DNA of 12,154 nucleotides, from positions 12,359 to 24,512 of the forward strand of contig DCIH01000022.1 of assembly GCA_002317575.1 (NCBI GenBank), written 5' to 3'. Below are positions 6,180-12,154 of the stretch, one piece after another. The stretch comes from Verrucomicrobia bacterium UBA1731. Its GTDB lineage: Bacteria; Verrucomicrobiota; Kiritimatiellia; RFP12; UBA1067. The notes beneath the pieces were generated by a model. It worked only from the letters and a program-made list of their open reading frames with translations. It was not told the origin of the DNA and did no database searches. Each line of letters opens with the position of its first letter. Within the stretch, counting starts at the first letter, position 1. The position numbers and the translations under genes were made by a program.

Positions 6180-7039
6180 AACGCCGCAGTCGCGCGCCCG
6201 AAGGCGAGTATCCGAACCTGAGCGCGGCCGACGTCGTTTCCGACGGCGTCGTGCGCTACTACCGCCAGCGCACGGACCTGCCGTTCAGGGCGGACAACAC
6301 CCTGTGCGTCGAGGTCCGCTGGAACGACCCGCAGTCCCTGCCGGCCGCCTTCAGGACCGCGTCCGAAAAGGAAGCCGAAGTCGCCCGCCGCCACCCCTTC
6401 GCGTGGAATCCCGAATTCGGCTACGTCACCTGCCGGCCCCGCGTGCTGGGCACCGGCCTGCTGATCGGCGGACTCTTCCATCTGGAAGGACTCCACCTCA
6501 TCGGCGATCTGCCGCCCGCCCTCGCGGGACTGGAGGCCGTGCGCCTGTCGATCCGCGAATTCAGCGGCGACGGCCTCAAGAACGCGGCGCACCTCTACCG
6601 CGTATGCAACGCGGCCATGCTCGGCGTCTCGGAACAGGAACTCTTCGACCGCGTCGTGAAGGCGTTCGCCGCGCTGGTGCGGCAGGAGCTGAACGCGCGC
6701 ATCCGCCTCGTGGAGGAGATGCCGCGCGTGTTCGAAGACGCCGTCTGCCGGTCCCTCGCCATCCTGCGCGAGTGCAAGCTGCTTTCCGAATGGGAATTCC
6801 TGGACATCCTCTCCCCCGTGCGGCTCGCCGCCGAGATGGGCTTCCTCGCGGGCCTCACGCGCGACGAGGCGAACGCGTTCACCGTCGAACGCCTCGACCT
6901 GCCCGACGCGCCGCGGCCCAAGACATTTGAAGAAGAACAGGAACGCGACCGACGCGACGCCGCCTTTGCGGACCGCGTGAACCGCCGCTTCCGCGACGTG
7001 CGCCTCAATCCGCGCGCCAAAGGGATATTCAAATCATGA
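6176..7039 (+). CDS. McsB-like guanido phosphotransferase homologue, probable pseudokinase
   Basis: McsB phosphorylates protein arginines to mark them for ClpC-ClpP. Homology is clear from about residue 55 on: FGYVTCRP (81-88), GTGL (92-95), FHLEGL, SIREFSGDG (125-133), and the downstream helices with LSEWEFLDILSPVRLAAEMGFL. It has 287 residues where McsB has about 350-360. By eye against McsB from memory, residues 21-37 look like a remnant of the SSRIRLAR strand with SSR changed to DGV. About 90 residues, including the NEEDHIR loop, are missing between it and FGY. The catalytic Cys position is Arg (R87, with a Cys one residue earlier), and the ATP-phosphate Arg of GTGLRA is Leu (L96). R127 is kept. 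C-terminal RDRRDA (257-262) resembles the phosphoarginine-binding RDxxRA with its last Arg changed to Asp. GGAGG (6164-6168) lies 7 bases before the ATG. Upstream frame shows no missing N-terminus. Confidence 0.85.
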   Translation: MKRRSRAPEGEYPNLSAADVVSDGVVRYYRQRTDLPFRADNTLCVEVRWNDPQSLPAAFRTASEKEAEVARRHPFAWNPEFGYVTCRPRVLGTGLLIGGLFHLEGLHLIGDLPPALAGLEAVRLSIREFSGDGLKNAAHLYRVCNAAMLGVSEQELFDRVVKAFAALVRQELNARIRLVEEMPRVFEDAVCRSLAILRECKLLSEWEFLDILSPVRLAAEMGFLAGLTRDEANAFTVERLDLPDAPRPKTFEEEQERDRRDAAFADRVNRRFRDVRLNPRAKGIFKS

Positions 7040-9510
7040 ACGAATGTTTCACACCCGCCGTCCAGAAAGCGCTGGACGATTCCGAAGCGGCGGCCCGCCG
7101 CCTCAACCACGCCTACGTGGGCACCGAACACCTGCTCTCGAGCATCCTCGCCCAGGAGGACTGCGAAGCGTGCAAACGCCTGGAGGCGCTGGGCGTCGAC
7201 CCCGCCGACGTCAAGATGAAGCTGGACGACATGCTCGGCCGCGGCGAACCGACGCGCGTTCCGGGTCCGCTGCCCGTGACGGCGCGCGCCAGGAAAGTGC
7301 TCGAATTCGCGAAACTCGAGGCGAAGCGCGCCGGCGCGGACCGCGTGGACACCGACCACGTCGTTCTCGCCATGCTCCGCGAAGGCGAATCCGTCGGCGC
7401 GCAGATACTGTTCGGCCACGACGTCACGCCGGAGGCGTTCGCCAAAGCCGGCACGCGCGACGCCGCGGAACGCGCGGAAGCGCCCGCCGCGGACGCCGCC
7501 GAAGAGCCGCCGCCCGCCGAGGAGACCGCCGGCGAGACGCCGCCCGAAAAAGGCAAGAAGAAACTGAAGACGCCCGCCCTCAACCTGTTCGGCCGCGACC
7601 TCACGGCCCTCGCCCGCAAAGGCGACCTGGATCCCGTCATCGGGCGCCACGCCGAAATCGAACGCGTGGTGCAGGTGCTCGCGCGCCGCACGAAGAACAA
7701 CGCCGTGCTGATCGGCGAAGCCGGCGTGGGCAAGACGGCCGTCGTGGAAGGCCTCGCGCAGGCGATCGCCGCCGGCGAAGCGCCCGAGCGCATGCACGAC
7801 AAACGCGTCATCTCCCTGGACATGGCGCGCGTCGTCGCCGGCACGCAGTACCGCGGGCAGTTCGAGGAACGCCTCAAGCAGATCATCGAGGAGACGAAGA
7901 ACGCCAAGAACGTGATCCTGTTCCTGGACGAGCTGCACACGCTCGTGGGCGCCGGCGGCTCCGAAGGCGCCATGGACGCCGCCAACATCCTGAAACCCGC
8001 GCTCGCGCGCGGCGAACTCCAGGTCGTGGGCGCCACCACGATGAAGGAATACCGCAAGTCCATCGAGAAGGACGCCGCGCTCGAACGCCGTTTCCAGTCG
8101 ATTCTCGTGAACGAACCGAGCGTCGAGGATTCCGTGGAGATCCTCAGGGGCATCGCGCCGCGCTACGAGAAGCACCACAACGTCGCGTTCGAGCCGGACG
8201 CCCTGCGCGCCGCCGTGACGCTCACCGCGCGCTACCTGCCCGCGCGGCTCCTGCCGGACAAGGCCATCGACGCCATCGACGAAACGGGCTCCCGCTGCCG
8301 CATGAAGAACGCGGTGCGTCCGCCGGACGTGAAGGAGGACGAGGCGGCCCTCGCCGAAATCAACCTCAAGAAGAAGGACGCGATCGCGCGCGAGAACTAC
8401 GACGATGCCGCCAGATTCCGCGACGAGGAACGCGCCGCCAAAGAAGCGTTGCGCGTGAAACTCGAGACCTGGCGCGCCGAACACGCCGAAAAGCTCGTGA
8501 CGGTCACGGCGGACGACGTGGCCGCCACCGTCTCGTCGCTGAGCGGCGTCCCCGTCGAACGCATGTCGCTCGCCTCGGCGGAACAGCTCCTGGGCATCGA
8601 AAAACAGCTCAACGGCGTGGTCGTCGGCCAGGAAGACGCCATATCCACCATCGCCCGCGCGCTGCGCCGCAGCCGCGCGAACCTCGGCGACCCCAAGCGT
8701 CCCATCGGCTCGTTCCTGTTCCTGGGCCCCACGGGCGTCGGCAAGACCCTGCTCGCCAAGATGCTCGCGGAGAAGATCTACGGCGACGCCAAGGCCCTCA
8801 TCGCCCTGGACATGTCGGAATTCTCCGAGAAGTTCACCGCCTCGCGCCTCGTCGGTTCGCCGCCCGGCTACGTCGGCCACGACGAAGGCGGCCAGCTCAC
8901 CGAACGCGTCCGCCGCCGGCCGTACTCCGTGGTCCTCTTCGACGAATTCGAAAAGGCCGATCCCGAAGTGATGAACATGCTCCTCCAGATTTTGGACGAA
9001 GGCAAGCTCACCGACGGACAGGGCCGCGTGGTCGACTTCCGCAACGTGATCGTGATCGCCACCGCGAACCTCGGCTTCGATTTCGCCCGCGGCGGCAAGG
9101 CGTTCGGCTTCTCGCAGGACGCCGCCGAAGATTCCTACGAGACGCTCCGCGACAAGATGCTCGCGGACGCCAAGAAGACGTTCCGCCCCGAGCTTCTGAA
9201 CCGATTCGACGACGTGGTCGTGTTCCGCAAGCTCGACAAGGCCAAGGTCGAGTCGATCCTCTCGCTCGAACTCGCCTTCCTCAAGGACCGCCTCGCCGAA
9301 AAGGAAATGACGCTCGCGCTGGACAAAAAGGCGACCGCGTTCCTGGTGGAGAAAGGCGCGGACGACGCCATGGGCGCCCGTCCCCTCCGCCGCGCCGTCC
9401 AGCGCTGGGTCGAGGATCCGCTTGCCGAAATGATCCTCGAAGGCAAACTCCACGCCGGCAAGATCCGCGTCACCTGCGACAAGGACGCGCTACTCTTCAA
9501 GCAGAACTGA
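7036..9510 (+). CDS. clpC: ATP-dependent Clp protease ATPase subunit ClpC
   Basis: An AAA+ unfoldase that feeds proteins to the ClpP peptidase. The 824-residue product contains two Clp_N repeats (residues 1-about 140), an acidic Pro-rich linker, and AAA1 with GEAGVGKT (227-234) and FLDELHT (D298, E299). A UVR-containing middle segment follows (about 436-470), then AAA2 with GPTGVGKT (564-571, K570) and LFDEFEK (D636, E637), and the C-terminal ClpB_D2 region. FGF at 690-692 sits where ClpC has its VGF ClpP-docking loop, so partnership with ClpP is expected. The first Clp_N repeat keeps GTEH (E31), one of the two Glu residues that bind phosphoarginine in B. subtilis ClpC. The second repeat has DTDH (D107) instead. 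The ATG overlaps the McsB-like stop as ATGA. No clpP is in the window. Confidence 0.95.
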   Translation: MNECFTPAVQKALDDSEAAARRLNHAYVGTEHLLSSILAQEDCEACKRLEALGVDPADVKMKLDDMLGRGEPTRVPGPLPVTARARKVLEFAKLEAKRAGADRVDTDHVVLAMLREGESVGAQILFGHDVTPEAFAKAGTRDAAERAEAPAADAAEEPPPAEETAGETPPEKGKKKLKTPALNLFGRDLTALARKGDLDPVIGRHAEIERVVQVLARRTKNNAVLIGEAGVGKTAVVEGLAQAIAAGEAPERMHDKRVISLDMARVVAGTQYRGQFEERLKQIIEETKNAKNVILFLDELHTLVGAGGSEGAMDAANILKPALARGELQVVGATTMKEYRKSIEKDAALERRFQSILVNEPSVEDSVEILRGIAPRYEKHHNVAFEPDALRAAVTLTARYLPARLLPDKAIDAIDETGSRCRMKNAVRPPDVKEDEAALAEINLKKKDAIARENYDDAARFRDEERAAKEALRVKLETWRAEHAEKLVTVTADDVAATVSSLSGVPVERMSLASAEQLLGIEKQLNGVVVGQEDAISTIARALRRSRANLGDPKRPIGSFLFLGPTGVGKTLLAKMLAEKIYGDAKALIALDMSEFSEKFTASRLVGSPPGYVGHDEGGQLTERVRRRPYSVVLFDEFEKADPEVMNMLLQILDEGKLTDGQGRVVDFRNVIVIATANLGFDFARGGKAFGFSQDAAEDSYETLRDKMLADAKKTFRPELLNRFDDVVVFRKLDKAKVESILSLELAFLKDRLAEKEMTLALDKKATAFLVEKGADDAMGARPLRRAVQRWVEDPLAEMILEGKLHAGKIRVTCDKDALLFKQN

Positions 9511-9511
9511 C

Positions 9512-10606
9512 ATGGGCGCGCAAATCCATCTTTTCGTGGGCGAGGACGACTGGTCCCTCGACAACGCCGCCAGGAAGGCGATCGACCGCGCGCTGGCCGA
9601 CGTCGCGCCCGAAAACCGCGTCTCGGCGGTCGAGATCATCGACGGCGACCAGCCGAACGCCGGTCTGCAGCTCGATTCGATCCGGGCCTGCGAGGATTCG
9701 GTCACCACGCCGCCCTTCCTCGATCCCGTGAAGGTCACCTGGTGGAAGAACGTATCCTTCTTCCCGGGCGGCGGCGGGAAAACCGCCGAAGACGTGAAAA
9801 AGGCGCTGGAAGGATTTTTGGAACGGCTCTCCCAAGCCCCGTTACCCGAAAACCAGTTTTTCCTCGTGACGGCGCCCGCTTTGCTCAAGACGAGCATCTG
9901 CGCCAAGTTGTTCAAGAGCATGGCGGAAGTCGTCGAGTTCGCCACGGAAAAACGCGCGGCCGACAAATTGGCCGCCGCTTTGGCGCGACTTCCCGAACTG
10001 GCCGCCGCCGAAGGGCTCGCCTTCGCACCGGACGCCGCCCAGGCGTTCATCGCGCGCGCGGGCGCGGACACGCGCACCATCGTGACGGAACTCGCGAAGA
10101 TGCGCGCGTACCTCGGACCGGACGCCAAACAAGCGACCGCCGACGACGTCAAACAGATCACGTCGATGGGTCCGGGCGAAACGGAACCGTGGGACGTCAC
10201 GAACGCCGTGGGTGACCGAAACCTCGCCATGGCCCGCGAGTCGCTCCAGAAGTTCGCCGTCAAACCGGGATGGGGCGTGTTCATGGCCACCATCCTCGAA
10301 AAACTCTTCCGCGAACTGGTCGTGTACCGCGACGCGCTGGACCGCGGCTGGCTCACGTCCTACGGCTGGAAGAAAGGCCTCCCCGCCGAGGCCGTCCGCG
10401 CGCTGGACGACGCCGGCGTCGGGCCGGGTGTTTCCAAAACCAACTGGGCCTGCACGCGCGGCGCGCGCCAGGCCGCGAAATGGACGCTGCGCGAACTGCG
10501 CGTCGCCCGCGCGCGCATGTGCGCGGCCCGCGAAAAGGTCGTCTCCGGATCCGAAGACGGCATCGTTGAAACGGAACTGCTTAGAATCATGATGAAAGGC
10601 AAATGA
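9512..10606 (+). CDS. holA: DNA polymerase III delta subunit (clamp loader)
   Basis: Delta opens the sliding clamp within the clamp-loader complex during replication. The 364-residue product has the family's overall layout: an N-terminal AAA-like domain with IHLFVGEDDW near the start and WWKNVSFFPG, and FFLVTAPALL before a lid region with VEFAT. The lid helix carries FIARAGADTRTIVTELAKMRAYLG, the family's G-D-x-R-x-x-x-E-L-x-K signature. The C-terminal domain includes PWDVTNAVGDRNLAMA and VFMATILEKLFRELVVYR. As normal for delta, there is no Walker A. It starts one base after the clpC stop without a clear Shine-Dalgarno. Its 3' end overlaps or abuts the DUF2723 gene. HolA is generally poorly conserved, so the call rests on the lid and C-terminal patterns and the length. 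Confidence 0.88.
   Translation: MGAQIHLFVGEDDWSLDNAARKAIDRALADVAPENRVSAVEIIDGDQPNAGLQLDSIRACEDSVTTPPFLDPVKVTWWKNVSFFPGGGGKTAEDVKKALEGFLERLSQAPLPENQFFLVTAPALLKTSICAKLFKSMAEVVEFATEKRAADKLAAALARLPELAAAEGLAFAPDAAQAFIARAGADTRTIVTELAKMRAYLGPDAKQATADDVKQITSMGPGETEPWDVTNAVGDRNLAMARESLQKFAVKPGWGVFMATILEKLFRELVVYRDALDRGWLTSYGWKKGLPAEAVRALDDAGVGPGVSKTNWACTRGARQAAKWTLRELRVARARMCAAREKVVSGSEDGIVETELLRIMMKGK
10594..10599 (+). promoter_or_regulatory. Candidate ribosome binding site for the DUF2723 gene
   Basis: GAAAGG lies 3 bases before the ATG at 10603 and 12 bases before the in-frame ATG at 10612. Neither spacing is ideal. The ATGA overlap with the holA stop, repeated at other junctions in this operon, favours 10603, but the start remains uncertain. 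Confidence 0.4.
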
Positions 10607-12154
10607 GAACCATGGAACAGAAGGACACGTTCTTCCGCAAACTGGACTGGATGGCGTTTTGGGCCGCGACGGCCGCGGCGTTTCTCGTCTATTTCTTCAC
10701 GCTGGGCCCCTCCGTCGGCCTGGAGGACTCCGGCGAACTGGCGACCGCCGCGAACCACCTCGGCGTGCCGCATCCCCCGGGGTATCCCTTCTGGAGCATG
10801 TGCGGCTGGATGTTCTGCCGCGTGTTCTCCTGGGTGACGTTCATGGGCCATCCCACGCCCGCCTGGGCGATGTCGCTCTTCTCGGCCGTGGCCGGCGCGT
10901 TCGCGGCCGGCTGCACCGCCATGCTCGTGTGCCGCTCCGCGTCCGACATGCTCGGCGAAAGGAGCGACGACAGGCTGTGCTTCGCCGGCGGCGTCGGTTC
11001 CGCGCTCGTGTTCGCGTTCTCGCCCGTCGAATGGTCGCAGTCGACCATCGTGGAGATCTATTCGCTCAACGCCCTCTTCCTCATGTGGGTGTTCCTCCTG
11101 TGCTACCGCTGGATGCGCAAGCCGTCGGACAAGATCCTGTGGCTCACCGCGTTCGTGTTCGGTCTCGGCCTCACGAACTACCAGGTGCTCCTCCTCGCGG
11201 CCGTGCCGCTCGCGGTGGTGATCGCCGTGAACGACCTGAAGATGTTCCGCGACGCCTGCCTCATCCTCATTCCCGTGGGCCTCACCTACGTGATGCTCTC
11301 CATCGGCTGCATGCTCCGCGCCAACCAGTACATGAGCTCCGACGTGATCAACAAGTTCGCGCCGGTGCTGGAGACGAAGTCCTGCCCGTCTTCCGCCGTG
11401 CTCGCACTGGGCTGCCTGCTGCTCGTCGCGGCGCCGTTCGTGGGCGTGCTGCTCCGCCGCCGCGGCCGCGAGCATCTGAAACCCGCCGTGTTCACGGGCC
11501 TCGCCGGCGCCGGGCTGCTCTTCCTCGCCGCCACCGTCTTCGCGGGTCCCGAGACCTGGACGGCGTCGGCCGCCGAACAGCTCGTCGCGCCGCTTCTGGA
11601 ACCGTCCCGCTACGCGATGCTCGGCGCGTTCGTCGCCGCCGCGTTCGCCCTTTCGCTCGGCGCCGTGTTCGCGCCGAAGGACGAGCCGATCACCTCCTCC
11701 AGGGTCTGGGGCTGGCTCGCCGGCGCGGGCGCCTGCGCGTTCGTGGCGATCTCCATCGCGGCCAGCATCTCCGCCGCCGGCAACGCCGGCTACATGGGCG
11801 CGCCCTACTCCTGGACCAAGGCGAACCTCGTGCTCGTCGCGGGTCTCGTCGCGCTTTTCGCGCTCGCGTGGTTCACGCCCCGCGGGATCGCCTACGCCCT
11901 GCCCGTGGCGGCCGCGGAGATCGTCTCGTTCGTGCTGCTCGAGAAAGGCGCGATGAACGGCCTCACCCACCCGTGCAGCTGGTGGTTCGTCTGGCCGATC
12001 GTGTTCAACTTCCTCGTCCTCGGCTGGGCGTTCGTGGCGCTGCCGACCGGCAGGTCCATCGCCACCGCGGCCTTCCTCGCCGAACTCGGCGTCTCCTTCT
12101 ACGCCTACATGCCGATCGTCTCCGACCTGCGCAACCCGCCGATGAACTGGGGCT
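10603..12154 (+). CDS. DUF2723 polytopic membrane protein, N-terminal part (runs off right edge)
   Basis: The frame is open to the window end, about 517 residues, and reads as a very hydrophobic multi-helix membrane protein. After the first helix (about 16-34) comes GLEDSGELATAANHLGVPHPPGYP (residues 39-62, D42, E45, H57), the signature of DUF2723. A second familiar stretch, SDLRNPPMNWG, occurs at the very end. DUF2723 proteins have a GT-C glycosyltransferase-like fold; the animal member TMEM260 is an O-mannosyltransferase. The acidic residues in the first outer loop are where GT-C enzymes place their catalytic acid (inference). It probably transfers a sugar from a lipid carrier to an exported protein or glycan; donor and acceptor are unknown. 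The start could be 10603 or 10612. It follows holA with no gap. The C-terminal half, often TPR-like, is outside the window. Confidence 0.88.
   Translation, partial: MRTMEQKDTFFRKLDWMAFWAATAAAFLVYFFTLGPSVGLEDSGELATAANHLGVPHPPGYPFWSMCGWMFCRVFSWVTFMGHPTPAWAMSLFSAVAGAFAAGCTAMLVCRSASDMLGERSDDRLCFAGGVGSALVFAFSPVEWSQSTIVEIYSLNALFLMWVFLLCYRWMRKPSDKILWLTAFVFGLGLTNYQVLLLAAVPLAVVIAVNDLKMFRDACLILIPVGLTYVMLSIGCMLRANQYMSSDVINKFAPVLETKSCPSSAVLALGCLLLVAAPFVGVLLRRRGREHLKPAVFTGLAGAGLLFLAATVFAGPETWTASAAEQLVAPLLEPSRYAMLGAFVAAAFALSLGAVFAPKDEPITSSRVWGWLAGAGACAFVAISIAASISAAGNAGYMGAPYSWTKANLVLVAGLVALFALAWFTPRGIAYALPVAAAEIVSFVLLEKGAMNGLTHPCSWWFVWPIVFNFLVLGWAFVALPTGRSIATAAFLAELGVSFYAYMPIVSDLRNPPMNWG

Noticed and set aside
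1..12154. CRISPR array, tRNA, rRNA, insertion sequence or phage defence module
   Set aside because: No regularly spaced repeats, tRNA-like cloverleaf, transposase motif or defence-system domain was seen. Nearly all bases are accounted for by housekeeping coding sequence.

Overview
This is a GC-rich bacterial chromosomal segment with almost no non-coding DNA. Nine plus-strand genes run from position 332 to the right edge, each overlapping the next or separated by at most about 5 bases. Two small minus-strand pilin-like genes diverge from them at the left edge. The gene content (mcsA/mcsB/clpC cluster, CdaA-type diadenylate cyclase beside folP, FtsK with a GATGQGKS P-loop, a DUF2723 protein) and the base composition suggest an uncultured member of the PVC or FCB groups, possibly Kiritimatiellota, Lentisphaerota or Verrucomicrobiota. 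That placement is an inference and is not secure.

Left edge (1-331): two tandem minus-strand genes encode very short proteins with a Flp/class III prepilin motif (G, then E at +5 and Y at +6 in the complete one). The 113-base gap between them and folP holds two outward-facing promoters, each with a perfect TATAAT box. Both appear to give very short leaders.

Operon, first part (332-5611): a shortened dihydropteroate synthase, a membrane diadenylate cyclase of the CdaA type, a 73-residue one-helix protein resembling only the N-terminus of CdaR/YbbR, a complete FtsK DNA translocase, and a RodZ-like membrane HTH protein without the usual C-terminal domain. Together these cover folate synthesis, c-di-AMP signalling, chromosome segregation at division, and probably cell shape.

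Operon, second part (5616-10606): McsA-like zinc protein, a McsB-like protein, ClpC, and DNA polymerase III delta (HolA). In Bacillus, McsA-McsB marks proteins with phosphoarginine for ClpC-ClpP. Here the McsB homologue is internally deleted and has lost several active-site residues, so it looks like a pseudokinase kept in frame between intact partners. ClpC keeps both ATPase modules and a ClpP-type tripeptide loop, but one of its two expected phosphoarginine-docking Glu residues is Asp.

Right edge (10603-12154): the N-terminal about 517 residues of a DUF2723 polytopic membrane protein, a GT-C-like family related to TMEM260 O-mannosyltransferases, cut by the window end.

The strongest lead is the degenerate McsB inside an otherwise normal mcsA-mcsB-clpC set. 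Next are the DHPS missing a segment of about 27-30 residues and the minimal CdaR-like protein. No RNA genes, CRISPR arrays, insertion sequences or convincing terminators were seen.
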